Shown: one piece after another, positions 1 through 8,160 of the stretch | Layout: each line of letters begins with the position of its first letter | Position numbering within the stretch: the first letter of the stretch is position 1 | Assembly: GCA_036399175.1 (NCBI GenBank) | Contig: DASWNP010000015.1 | Location: 1-64,000 of the forward strand | Source: DASWNP01 sp036399175 | GTDB taxonomy: Bacteria > Acidobacteriota > Blastocatellia > Pyrinomonadales > Pyrinomonadaceae | Reading direction: 5' to 3' | Length of the DNA: 64,000 nucleotides | Notes under the pieces: generated by a model | Told to the model about the DNA's origin: nothing | Database searches by the model: none | What the model saw: the letters and a program-made list of their open reading frames with translations, nothing else | Translations under genes and position numbers: made by a program

Positions 1-55
1 TGAGACCGCCGCGCTTCGTGGGGGAAGCGGGGCGGTATCGAAATCTATGGCTGGT

Positions 56-199
56 GGGGAAAGGGGGGGAAGGGGAAAGAGGGAAAAGGGGAAAGGGGAA
101 GGGGGAAAGGGTAGAAACAAGCGAGCGATAAACGCTCTTGCTTTCTGCCCTTTTAACCCCTTCCCCTTTCCCCCTTTCCCCTTTCCCCTTTCCCTTTTA
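56..199. repeat. Heptamer palindrome element, AAAGGGG family (element A)
   Basis: The left arm (about 56-111) is a run of degenerate G-rich 6-7 base units of the AAAGGGG type. The right arm (about 148-199) is the complementary CCCCTTT run. Between them is a core (112-147) holding GAAACAA and then TTGCTTTCTG. The right arm ends exactly at the glnA stop codon (197-199), so it lies at the 3' end of that gene. Bases 1-55 upstream hold nothing I can assign. Confidence 0.8.
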
Positions 200-1618
200 G
201 ATGTCGAAGTAGAGCGAGAACTCTAACGGGTGCGGGCGCATGCGGAGGGGTTGAATCTCGCGCTCGCGCTTGTAGGAAATCCAGCGCTCGATGAGCTGCG
301 GGGTGAACACGTCGCCTTTGAGCAGGAAATCGTGGTCGGCTTCGAGGGCGCTGAGAGCCTGGTCGAGCGAGCCGGGCAGAGAGGGCACGTCTTTGAGTTG
401 TTCGGGCGAAAGGTCGTAGATGTCTTTGTCGAGCGGCTCGCCGGGGTCGATGCGATTCTGGATGCCGTCGAGACCTGCCAGAAGCATCGCAGAGAAGGCC
501 AGATACGGGTTGCAGGAAGGATCGGGCGGACGAAATTCCAGACGCTTGAGTTTCGGGTTTGTCGAGAACATGGGGATGCGTATGGCCGCCGAGCGATTGC
601 GCGCCGAGTAGGCGAGATTGACCGGAGCCTCGAAGCCGGGAACGAGCCGCTTGTAGCTATTGGTGGTCGGCGCGGCGAAGGCGACGACCGAGGCGGCGTG
701 TTTCAGGAGTCCGCCGATGTAGTAGCGCGCCATCTCGGAGAGACCCGCGTAACCGTCTCCGGCGAAGAGCGGCTTTTCACCTTTCCAGAGCGATTGATGA
801 CAGTGCATGCCGGAGCCGTTGTCGCCGTAGAGGGGTTTCGGCATGAAGGTCGCGGCCTTGCCGAACTGGTAGGCCGTGTTGCGCACGACGTACTTGAAGA
901 GCTGCAAGTTGTCTGCCGTGCCGAGCATCGTCGAATAGCGGATGTCGATTTCACACTGCATCGGCGCGACTTCGTGATGATGGCATTCGACCGTGATGCC
1001 GACTCGCTCAAGCGTGGTGGAAATCTCGGAGCGCAGGTCGTTCAGAGAGTCGGTGGGCGGGACGGGCACGTAGCCTTCTTTCTGCCGGATGCGGTAGCCG
1101 AGATTCGCGCCGGAGAAGTCGTCCGAAGAGCGCCCGGAAGACCAGTGAGCTTCGTCGGATTCGAGACTGTAGCTCGCGGAGTTGGGGTCGCTGTTGAACC
1201 TCACGTTGTCGAAGACGAAGAACTCGGCCTCGGGGCCGAAGTAGACGGTATCGGCGAGCCCCGTGAATCTCAGGTAGCTTTCGGCGCGCTGCGCGACCGA
1301 GCGCGGGTCGAGGCCGTAGCCCTCTTTCGTGATGGGATCGACGGCGTTGGCGATAATGCACATCGTCGGCTCTTCCGAGAAGGGATCCATCCACATTCGC
1401 ACGGGGTCGGGCACGAGCAGCATGTCGGATTCGTGTATCGAAGCCCAGCCGCGCAGAGACGAGGCGTCGAAGCCGAAGCCGTCTTCAAAAGAGCCTTCCG
1501 AAAATTCGTGAATCGGGAACGTCAGGTGATGCCAGGCACCGACGAGGTCTGTAAAGCGAACTGAAAGAAATCTAGCTCCCTGGTCTTCGGCATACTTCAG
1601 GGCAGTTTTTGGGTTCAT
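197..1618 (-). CDS. glnA: Glutamine synthetase, type I
   Basis: This cytoplasmic enzyme joins ammonia to glutamate using ATP, the main nitrogen assimilation step. The 473-residue length is normal for dodecameric GSI. Visible motifs include the ATP/metal segment FGPEAEFFVFD, the NGSGMHCHQSL loop (N267-H274 region), the KRLVPGFEAPVN glutamate-binding segment and NRSAAIRIP. Y401 in DKDIYDLSPEQ sits where the adenylylated tyrosine of the E. coli enzyme (Y397) lies, so control by GlnE-type adenylylation is plausible. The ATG at 1616-1618 is preceded by an AGGAGA ribosome site. The gene stands alone, divergent from speA, with a consensus promoter at 1753-1780. The stop codon abuts heptamer element A. 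Confidence 0.96.
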   Translation of the reverse strand: MNPKTALKYAEDQGARFLSVRFTDLVGAWHHLTFPIHEFSEGSFEDGFGFDASSLRGWASIHESDMLLVPDPVRMWMDPFSEEPTMCIIANAVDPITKEGYGLDPRSVAQRAESYLRFTGLADTVYFGPEAEFFVFDNVRFNSDPNSASYSLESDEAHWSSGRSSDDFSGANLGYRIRQKEGYVPVPPTDSLNDLRSEISTTLERVGITVECHHHEVAPMQCEIDIRYSTMLGTADNLQLFKYVVRNTAYQFGKAATFMPKPLYGDNGSGMHCHQSLWKGEKPLFAGDGYAGLSEMARYYIGGLLKHAASVVAFAAPTTNSYKRLVPGFEAPVNLAYSARNRSAAIRIPMFSTNPKLKRLEFRPPDPSCNPYLAFSAMLLAGLDGIQNRIDPGEPLDKDIYDLSPEQLKDVPSLPGSLDQALSALEADHDFLLKGDVFTPQLIERWISYKREREIQPLRMRPHPLEFSLYFDI

Positions 1619-2058
1619 GTCGTCTCCTGATGATATTTAGGGAGTGTTAGGGGTGTTGACCGCCGAGTGGCAGCAGCAGGCGAAGCCTTACTTCCGGGTC
1701 TGACCTTTGGTGAAGCGTGCGTCATAAGAACTTCGGACGCTAAAAAGCTCGCATTATAGACGGGTGCGCCGGACTGTCAAGGTTTCACTAAAGTTTCACG
1801 CGCGACGCGGCCTTCCGAAGAGACGCCTTTCTCCGCCCTAAACCTTTCTCAAGCGTCGGCTTAAGCCCCGGCGAGTGTAGCTCATAAGCTTAAAAAAATA
1901 GTTATAGACCGCCCCCCGTTTTTCTGTTACATTGCGCGCTTAGACTTCCAGCCCTTTATTCCACCGGCAGCAAGCCTTGAGCACTCGAATGGAGGGTGGC
2001 TCGTGCCGGTCTCTAAACCAGAAGACACCGAACCATCAGGGAGGCAGGAGAACCGAAG
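1619..2058. other. Divergent glnA-speA intergenic region
   Basis: This 440-base gap holds the glnA promoter and leader on the minus strand and the upstream region of speA on the plus strand. An A/T-rich stretch at about 1887-1908 could hold a speA promoter, but no clear -35/-10 pair is visible. No known riboswitch consensus was recognised. An AGGAG ribosome site lies at 2046-2050 before the speA TTG start. Confidence 0.5.
1753..1780 (-). promoter_or_regulatory. Consensus sigma-70-type promoter for glnA
   Basis: Read on the minus strand there is a perfect TTGACA (1775-1780), a 16-base spacer and a perfect TATAAT (1753-1758). Transcription would begin near 1746, giving a leader of about 128 bases before the glnA ATG at 1618. 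No sigma-54 GG-GC pair was found here. Confidence 0.7.
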
Positions 2059-4008
2059 TTGACGACGGCCATCGAACAGACGCTCGAAACCTATGGCATA
2101 GAAAATTGGGGGGCCGGTTACTTCGGCATCAATCGCAAAGGCAACCTTGTAGTGCATCCTTCGGAGTCTGATCAGGGACGCGCCGCCGACCTTAAAGAGA
2201 TTATCGACGACCTTCAGCGACGCGGCATCAACACTCCGATTCTTTTGCGATTCCCCCAGCTCGTCACGGCTCAGGTGCGCAAGCTTCAGCGCGCTTTCCG
2301 CAACTCCATTCGGGAATACGAATACCAGGGCTCGCACATGTGCGTCTACCCGATGAAGGTCAATCAGAATCGGGCGGTCGTCGAGGAGTACCTGCGCGAA
2401 GGCTCGCGCTACGACTTCGGACTCGAAGCCGGCTCGAAGGCCGAGCTGTACGGCGCGCTCGCCCTCGAACAGTCGCCCGACAGCCTGCTCGTCCTGAACG
2501 GCTTCAAAGACGAAGAGTTCATCGAGCTGGCCTTCAGCGGCGCGCGCTCCGGCAAGAAAGTCGTCATCGTCATCGAAAAGCTGAGCGAGCTTGACCATAT
2601 CCTGCGCATCGCCGACCGCTACGAAGAAGGGGCGCTGCCCATCGTCGGCATCCGCGTCAAGCTTTACTCCAAGGGCTCTGGGCGCTGGGAGAAGTCGGGC
2701 GGCGAGGCGGCCAAGTTCGGCCTGACCACGACCGAGATACTCGAAGTTATCCGCCGCATGCAGGAGGCCGACCGCGTAGGGATGCTGCGTCTCCTGCACT
2801 TCCACATCGGCTCTCAACTGACGGACATCAAGCGCATCAAGAACGCGATGAAGGAAGCGGCACGCGTCTATTCGAAAATCTACCAGATGAAAGTGCCCAT
2901 CGAGCTTCTGGACGTGGGCGGCGGCATGGCCGTCGATTACGACGGCTCGAAGACAGCCTTCGACTCCTCGGCCAACTACACGGCGCAGGAGTTCGCAAAC
3001 GATGTCGTCTACACCATCAAGCAGGTCTGCGACGACGAGAACGTGCCGCACCCGACCATCATTCAGGAGTCGGGGCGCTACCTCGCCGCCTATCACGCCA
3101 TCCTCGTCACCAACATCCTCGACGAAATCGAAACCATCGTCGAAGACATCACGCCGATTTCCATCGACGAGGACGACCCGCAGGTCGTCACCGAGCTTGG
3201 AGATTTGCGCGAGACCATCACGGTCAAAAATTATCGTGAGTACTATCACGACGCGCTCGAACATCGAGACGAGCTGTTCACGCTCTTCAACCTCGGACTC
3301 ATCTCTCTGGAAGACCGCGCCAAAGGCGAAGTGCTCTTCTGGGACGTGTGCGAACGCGCAGACAAGCACGCGCAGCAGGCCGAGTACGTCTCCGAAGAGT
3401 TCGACGAGCTGCGTCGCCTGCTTCGCGCCAAGTACCTGACGAACTTCTCCGTCTTTCGCTCCGTGCCCGACCATTGGGCGCTCGACCAACTGTTTCCCAT
3501 CGTCCCCATCCACCGTCTCAACAAGCAGCCGACCGACTACGCGACGCTCTGCGACATCACCTGCGACTCCGACGGCGTGGTCGATAAGTTCGTCGACCTG
3601 CATGATGTCAAGCAGGTGCTTGAGCTTCATCCTCTCATCAAGGACGAGCCCTACTACATCGCCTTCACCCTCGTCGGCGCTTACCAGGAGGTGATGGGCA
3701 ACAACCATAACCTCTTCGGCTCGCCCAACGAAGCGCACGTCCACATCGACGAGGAAGGCTACCTGATTAAGAAAGTGGTGCGCGGCACGACCGTCGGCGA
3801 GGCTCTGGAGCGTGCGCGCTACGAGCGCGGGCAGTTGCACGAAGGTTTTCGACGCCAGGTCGAGCAGCGCGTCAGGCGCGGCGATTTGACCGAGGCCGAA
3901 GGCGCTGAGATGGTCGAGTTCTACGAGTCGCGCATCGATGCTTACACATACCTCGCGGTCAACGGCGGCACAAGCGGCAGCAGCAGCAGCAATCCCAAAC
4001 GTCGTTAG
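2059..4008 (+). CDS. speA: Biosynthetic arginine decarboxylase
   Basis: This PLP enzyme converts arginine to agmatine, the first step of polyamine synthesis by the agmatine route. The 649-residue length and layout match SpeA: an alanine-racemase-like barrel followed by the helical and C-terminal domains of the family. K100 in PMKVNQNR is the expected PLP lysine. HFHIGSQ and LDVGGGMAVDYDGS are the conserved barrel loops. The start is TTG, chosen because AGGAG lies 8 bases upstream and because the fold starts soon after. The C-terminus is a Ser-rich tail (GTSGSSSSNPKRR) that is probably disordered. It is followed on the same strand by the DHS-like gene and, after an opposite-strand HicB, by agmatinase, so the neighbours support a polyamine role. 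Confidence 0.95.
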   Translation: MTTAIEQTLETYGIENWGAGYFGINRKGNLVVHPSESDQGRAADLKEIIDDLQRRGINTPILLRFPQLVTAQVRKLQRAFRNSIREYEYQGSHMCVYPMKVNQNRAVVEEYLREGSRYDFGLEAGSKAELYGALALEQSPDSLLVLNGFKDEEFIELAFSGARSGKKVVIVIEKLSELDHILRIADRYEEGALPIVGIRVKLYSKGSGRWEKSGGEAAKFGLTTTEILEVIRRMQEADRVGMLRLLHFHIGSQLTDIKRIKNAMKEAARVYSKIYQMKVPIELLDVGGGMAVDYDGSKTAFDSSANYTAQEFANDVVYTIKQVCDDENVPHPTIIQESGRYLAAYHAILVTNILDEIETIVEDITPISIDEDDPQVVTELGDLRETITVKNYREYYHDALEHRDELFTLFNLGLISLEDRAKGEVLFWDVCERADKHAQQAEYVSEEFDELRRLLRAKYLTNFSVFRSVPDHWALDQLFPIVPIHRLNKQPTDYATLCDITCDSDGVVDKFVDLHDVKQVLELHPLIKDEPYYIAFTLVGAYQEVMGNNHNLFGSPNEAHVHIDEEGYLIKKVVRGTTVGEALERARYERGQLHEGFRRQVEQRVRRGDLTEAEGAEMVEFYESRIDAYTYLAVNGGTSGSSSSNPKRR

Positions 4009-4166
4009 AGAGAAAACCGAGCTGTAGCACAAATTCGTGAATAGTAGATGGCAGAATGGCGAATCGCGCGCCCGAAGCGGCCACGAGATCGCCTGCGAGC
4101 GACGACCATCAGCGCCGACCGCTTCCGGCTCTACTCTTCACCCGAAAAGGATCGCAAAAAACCGTC

Positions 4167-5228
4167 ATGGTAACTCAACGCAAACCGAGAGCCAGTAAAT
4201 ACCTGACCGCCCCTATTCGCCCCGTACAGGTTGACCGCGACCGCTCGGTGGCGGGGCTTCTGGAAAAGATGGAGGGCGCCGGTTTCGGCGCGCGCCAGCT
4301 TGCCGAAGCGCATCGCATCTGGCTCGACATGCTCGGCGACAACACGACCATCTACGTCGCCGCTTCCGGCGCGCTCATCCCCGCGGGCATGCGCCGCCTC
4401 TTGGCCTACGTCATCAAGAACCGCTTCGTTGATGTGCTCGTCCTCTCCGGCTCGATGCTCTTTCACGACCTGCACGAATCGCTCGGTCGGCAGCACTTCC
4501 AGGCGCACCCTTCGATGACCGACGCCGAATTGGAAGCCTCGCAGATTGCGCGCATGTGGGACGTGCTCGCCAGCGAAGAAGAGTACCGCGAGGCCGACGA
4601 GTGGGTCGGCGGCTTCGTCAACCAGCTCGACCAGACGCGCCCTTATTCGACGCGCGAGTTCCTGCACCTCCTGGGTCGAGAACTGGCCGAAATCGCCACC
4701 GAAGACGGCGTGCTCACCTCGGCCTACAAGTCGCGCGTGCCCATCTTCTGCCCGACCATCGCCGACAGTTCCATCACCCTGGGCATCGCCGCCGCGCGCT
4801 TCGAGAAGAAGAACAACTTCCAGTTCGACCTCGTTCAAGACCTGCTCGACATGATGCAGATAACCGCCCGCGCGCGCGTCACCGGCGTCATCAACATCGG
4901 CGGCGGCACTTCCCGCAGCTTCATCCAACAGATGGAAGCCGCCACCAACATCGTCAAGACGCCCGCGCGCGGCCACAAGTACGCCATTCAAATCACCACG
5001 GAAGCCCCCCACCCCGGCGGGCGCTCCAGCCCCACCTTCAACGACGAATCCCTCATCTTCGGCAAACTCCAGCGCGGCGCAACTACGGCCTACGTCAACT
5101 GCGACGCCACAATCGCGCTCCCAATTCTTATCACTGCACTCTCCCAAACCGCCGCCAAATACATGAAAGGCCGCAAACGCCCCAACTTCACCTTCTCAGC
5201 CCGCGAGCTGACGGTCGAAGTCCCCTAG
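4167..5228 (+). CDS. Deoxyhypusine-synthase-like protein
   Basis: Eukaryotic and archaeal deoxyhypusine synthase moves the aminobutyl group of spermidine to a lysine of eIF5A. Bacteria lack eIF5A, so this homologue must use another acceptor, and a polyamine such as putrescine or agmatine is likely. Signs of the family are GALIPAGMRRLL near the N-terminus, VINIGGGTSRSFIQQ for NAD binding, and FNDESLIFGKL near the end. Its lysine (codon 5064-5066, K300 from this start) aligns with the catalytic lysine of human DHS (K329). The ATG at 4167 has AAGGA upstream. An in-frame ATG at 4056 would add 37 residues with no family character. Its place between speA and speB supports triamine synthesis, but the product is not shown by the sequence. 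Confidence 0.88.
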   Translation: MVTQRKPRASKYLTAPIRPVQVDRDRSVAGLLEKMEGAGFGARQLAEAHRIWLDMLGDNTTIYVAASGALIPAGMRRLLAYVIKNRFVDVLVLSGSMLFHDLHESLGRQHFQAHPSMTDAELEASQIARMWDVLASEEEYREADEWVGGFVNQLDQTRPYSTREFLHLLGRELAEIATEDGVLTSAYKSRVPIFCPTIADSSITLGIAAARFEKKNNFQFDLVQDLLDMMQITARARVTGVINIGGGTSRSFIQQMEAATNIVKTPARGHKYAIQITTEAPHPGGRSSPTFNDESLIFGKLQRGATTAYVNCDATIALPILITALSQTAAKYMKGRKRPNFTFSARELTVEVP

Positions 5229-5235
5229 AAAATCA

Positions 5236-5302
5236 GAGTAGCCAGAATCCAGTAGCCAGTAGTCAGTAGAAAAACAAATGCTGACTACTGGCTATTGCTT
5301 TA
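5236..5302. repeat. Heptamer palindrome element, GTAGCCA family (element B)
   Basis: GTAGCCA/GTAGTCA units (about 5238-5269) pair with a right arm at 5281-5295; at least 14 bases match perfectly. The short core is an A-rich GAAAAACAAATG. The element lies between two convergent stop codons, and its right end forms the hicB stop (5300-5302). Confidence 0.75.
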
Positions 5303-5524
5303 TTCATCAGTTGGAATTAGTAAGCCATCAATGCGGAGACCTTCGAGATAACAGCGAATGGCATCGGCAGCCATCTCGCACGCCTCTTCGAGCGTATCGC
5401 CTTCGGTGACTAAGCCCGGCAGAGCGGGACAGGTAACGACGTAGCCTCCGGTTTCGTCCGGCGTCATCACGACTTCGTAATTGAGGATTCTCATGGGTTC
5501 GATTATCGCATTGATTCGACTCAC
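5300..5524 (-). CDS. HicB-like antitoxin, orphan
   Basis: This small protein (74 residues from a GTG start, or 64 from ATG at 5492-5494) has the HicB partial RNase-H-like fold pattern: NYEVVMTPDETGGYVVTCPALPGL, then EGDTLEEACEMAADAI. HicB proteins normally neutralise the HicA mRNA interferase. No HicA-type gene lies next to it on either side, so it may be a lone regulator or the remnant of a toxin-antitoxin pair. It is inserted on the opposite strand between the DHS-like gene and agmatinase. Neither start has a strong ribosome site. Confidence 0.75.
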   Translation of the reverse strand: MSRINAIIEPMRILNYEVVMTPDETGGYVVTCPALPGLVTEGDTLEEACEMAADAIRCYLEGLRIDGLLIPTDE

Positions 5525-5553
5525 TTCAATCTCTTGCGCGGGGCTCGGCGCTT

Positions 5554-5573
5554 GTCACTCGTCACTCGTCACT
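5554..5573. repeat. Single-arm GTCACTC heptamer tract
   Basis: Nearly three tandem GTCACTC units lie just upstream of speB. No complementary arm is seen nearby. Two copies of the same unit recur at 34523-34536, just before another gene start. Confidence 0.7.
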
Positions 5574-5586
5574 TTAAACTGCCTTC

Positions 5587-6519
5587 ATGTCTGAATCAGC
5601 ACAGCTTCCGGTGAACTTCGGCGGGATTGCCGACGAGAGGCTTTCGAGTTTCGAGGGGGCTCGTATCCTCGTGTGGCCTGTGTCGTATGAGGGAACGGTC
5701 TCTTACGGGACGGGGACGGGGCGCGGGGCGGAGGCCATCATCGAAGCTTCGCGTAACATGGAGCTTTACGACGAGGAGACGGACGCGGAGGTTTATCGTC
5801 TGGGGATTCATACGCTCGACGTGTCGCCTTCGGTCGAGCCGCCGGAGGCGATGATGCGGTCGCTTCTGGAGCGCGGGCGCGAGCTGGTTTCGACCGGGAA
5901 GTTCGTGGCGATGGTCGGCGGCGAGCATTCGGTGAGCGCGCCCGTCATACGCGCCCACGCCGAGCGCTACGAGAACCTTTCGGTGCTGCAAATCGACGCC
6001 CACGCCGATTTGCGCGATACCTACGACGGCACGCCCCATTCGCACGCCTCGATTATGGCGCGCGTGACGCGCGACCTGAAGCTGCCTTCGGTGCAGTGCG
6101 GCATCCGCTCCATCTCGGCAGAGGAGGCGCGCTCGCTCGATCAGTTGCCGACGCGCATCTTCTGGGCGAAAGACATCGTCGGGCGCACGGACTGGTGGGA
6201 AGAAGCCGTGAGCGGTCTCACCGAGAACGTCTACCTGACGGTGGACATCGATGGGCTCGACCCTTCGCTCGTCGCGCAGACGGGCACGCCCGAGCCGGGC
6301 GGTCTCGGCTGGTATGAAGTCGTCGGATTGATTCGCACGCTGGCGCGCTCGCGCCGCGTCGTCGGCATGGACTTGACCGAGTATGCTTACGTCGAAGGCT
6401 TCGACGCCTCGGCCTTTCTCTGTGCCAAGCTCATCTACAAATCGCTCTCCTTCATCTTTGAAGCGGAGACCGAACGCGTGCGCGGAGGCGCACACAAAAC
6501 GATGAACGCGAAACGATGA
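5587..6519 (+). CDS. speB: Agmatinase (ureohydrolase family)
   Basis: This enzyme hydrolyses agmatine to putrescine and urea, the step after arginine decarboxylase. The binuclear manganese site of the ureohydrolase family is complete: GGEHS with H114, DAHADLRD (D137, H139, D141), and DIDGLDPS (D220, D222). The 310-residue length is normal for the family. It is separated from the speA/DHS-like pair only by the orphan hicB, so the three plus-strand genes form a polyamine cluster. The last residues (KTMNAKR) and the TGA stop are encoded within a GATGAAC-type heptamer repeat, so the tail is probably not ancestral. Arginase or guanidinobutyrase activity cannot be excluded from sequence alone, but the neighbouring speA favours agmatine. 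Confidence 0.93.
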   Translation: MSESAQLPVNFGGIADERLSSFEGARILVWPVSYEGTVSYGTGTGRGAEAIIEASRNMELYDEETDAEVYRLGIHTLDVSPSVEPPEAMMRSLLERGRELVSTGKFVAMVGGEHSVSAPVIRAHAERYENLSVLQIDAHADLRDTYDGTPHSHASIMARVTRDLKLPSVQCGIRSISAEEARSLDQLPTRIFWAKDIVGRTDWWEEAVSGLTENVYLTVDIDGLDPSLVAQTGTPEPGGLGWYEVVGLIRTLARSRRVVGMDLTEYAYVEGFDASAFLCAKLIYKSLSFIFEAETERVRGGAHKTMNAKR

Positions 6520-6583
6520 ACGATGAACCGAAAGACAAAAGCTTTCTGCTTTTCATTCCGCATTCATCATTCGCTTTCGTCGA
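6498..6583. repeat. Heptamer palindrome element, CGATGAA/GAATGCG family (element D)
   Basis: The left arm (6498-6528) has repeated CGATGAA units and includes the last codons and stop of speB. The right arm (about 6551-6583) has TTCATTCCGCATTCATCATT-like units. The core (6531-6559) reads AAAGACAAAAGCTTTCTGC and continues TTTTC, the best example of the shared core. Confidence 0.8.
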
Positions 6584-6791
6584 GAGGTAAACAGATGAAC
6601 TTCGATAGATTCCCTCCCTGGTAAGCTCCGGCCAAATTTAGAAGGCTGCCGAGGCTCAAGCGCGCGTCTGTCGCGCGAAGGCTTTGGCGTGCCCTCGCCC
6701 GCTCGTTGATTCCTCCGCCTCGGATGGACGAACGCTCTTCGCTCAAAAGAGAACGTCCACCTCAACTTCCGAGAACAAGGAGAATCAACAG

Positions 6792-8063
6792 ATGTTTCGC
6801 TTCAACTACGAAGATAGGCGCGCGGCTGCTCGAAGCAGGCAAGGCAGTCGGCAGCCGAGCGCGCTCTTTTTCTTCACCCTCACGCTGCTCGTCGTCGAAT
6901 TTCTCGACGAGCTTGTGTTCGGCGTGCGCGAGGCGGCGTGGCCTCTGATACGCGACGACCTGCGCCTCTCTTATCTGGAGATAGGCGCGCTGCTGAGTTT
7001 GCCGAACGTGTTCGGCAATCTGGTCGAGCCGATGCTCGGCATCCTCGGCGACGTTTGGAAGCGTCGCGCGCTGGTTCTGGGCGGCGGCATGTTCTTCGCG
7101 CTGGCGTCGCTGCTCGTCTCGTTGAGCTACAGTTTTCCGATGCTGCTGCTGTCTTTGGCTATCTTCAACCCGGCGGCGGGAGCGTTCGTCGGGCTGTCGC
7201 AGTCGGCGCTGATGGACGCCGAGCCGGAGAGGCAGGAACAGAACATGGCGCGCTGGTCTTTCTCGGGCTCGCTCGGCAACACCGTCGGGCCGCTTCTGTT
7301 GAGCGCGGCGCTGGCTTTGGGTTTAGGCTGGCGCTGGCTCTTCGCGGGCATGTCGGCGCTGACGCTTCTGGTGCTCGTCGCGGCCTCGCGTTTCTCTTTC
7401 CCGACGCCGGCGCGGGTCGATTCGGAGGGCGATAGACAGGAACTCGGAGCGGGCGACTTTCGAGAACTTAAAGAGGGTGTACGGCGTGCGCTCGCGGCGC
7501 TCAGGCGACGTGAAGTCGTGCGCTGGCTCATCCTGCTCGAACTCGGCGACTTCACATGGGACATCCTGCGCGGATACCTCGCGCTCTACTTCGTCGATGT
7601 GTTGGGCACGTCAGAGGCGCAGGCGGCGCTGGCCGTCATCGTCTGGACGCTGGTGGGCTTGCCCGGCGATTTGCTTCTGATTCCGCTCCTGGAGCGAGTG
7701 CGCGGGCTCAGCTACCTGCGCTATAGCATGCTCGCCGTCCTCGTCCTCTTCCCCGCCTTCCTGCTCGTCGAAGGCATCGAATGGAAGTTCGCGCTGCTCG
7801 GCCTGCTCGGCTTCTCGAACGCCGGTTGGTACTCGATTCTCAAGGCGCAGCTCTACAAATCGATGCCCGGACAAAGCGGCACGGTGATGACGCTCGGCAA
7901 CATCTCCGGCCTCATCTCGACGATATTTCCCTTCGCCCTCGGAGCCGTCGCCCAACGCTACGGCCTCTCGCCGATGATGTGGCTGCTGCTCGCCGGGCCC
8001 GTTGCGATAATCATCGGGATGGGAAAACCGGAAGGAGAAAAGGAGAAAAGGGGGAAGGGTTAA
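6792..8063 (+). CDS. Major facilitator superfamily transporter
   Basis: This is a 423-residue inner-membrane protein with about 12 hydrophobic helices. The segment PMLGILGDVWKRRALVLGGG has the loop 2-3 signature of MFS carriers (G, D, R/K pattern). The substrate cannot be told. The start at 6792 is chosen because AAGGAG lies 11 bases upstream; an in-frame upstream extension to 6684 has no such site. The last residues (EGEKEKRGKG) are Lys/Gly-rich and are encoded by an AAAGGGG heptamer tract, so they look like an acquired tail. It is convergent with the downstream ABC ATPase gene. The 272-base gap upstream holds element D and no recognised promoter. Confidence 0.88.
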   Translation: MFRFNYEDRRAAARSRQGSRQPSALFFFTLTLLVVEFLDELVFGVREAAWPLIRDDLRLSYLEIGALLSLPNVFGNLVEPMLGILGDVWKRRALVLGGGMFFALASLLVSLSYSFPMLLLSLAIFNPAAGAFVGLSQSALMDAEPERQEQNMARWSFSGSLGNTVGPLLLSAALALGLGWRWLFAGMSALTLLVLVAASRFSFPTPARVDSEGDRQELGAGDFRELKEGVRRALAALRRREVVRWLILLELGDFTWDILRGYLALYFVDVLGTSEAQAALAVIVWTLVGLPGDLLLIPLLERVRGLSYLRYSMLAVLVLFPAFLLVEGIEWKFALLGLLGFSNAGWYSILKAQLYKSMPGQSGTVMTLGNISGLISTIFPFALGAVAQRYGLSPMMWLLLAGPVAIIIGMGKPEGEKEKRGKG

Positions 8064-8160
8064 AAGGGGAAAGAACGGAGGAAAGATGAGAAGGCGATAT
8101 TACCGGACTTCTGGTTTTACCCTTTCCCCTTTTTCCCTTTTTCCCTTTCCCCTTCGCTTT
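8030..8160. repeat. Heptamer palindrome element, AAAGGGG family (element E)
   Basis: The left arm (about 8030-8090) overlaps the 3' end of the MFS gene and encodes its last residues and TAA stop. The right arm (about 8117-8160) is CCCTTTT-rich and ends at the stop codon of the convergent ABC ATPase gene (8161-8163). The element fills the junction completely. Confidence 0.78.

Noticed and set aside
230..1564. Long plus-strand reading frame opposite glnA
   Set aside because: It is antisense to a complete, well-conserved glutamine synthetase and has no recognisable domain; long open antisense frames are common in high-GC genes.
1927..4032. 701-codon minus-strand frame opposite speA
   Set aside because: It is antisense to intact speA with its PLP lysine and loops. 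Its own sequence looks like no family.
4167..5228. Protein hypusination by the DHS-like enzyme
   Set aside because: Bacteria have no eIF5A with the hypusine lysine, so the eukaryotic reaction cannot apply.
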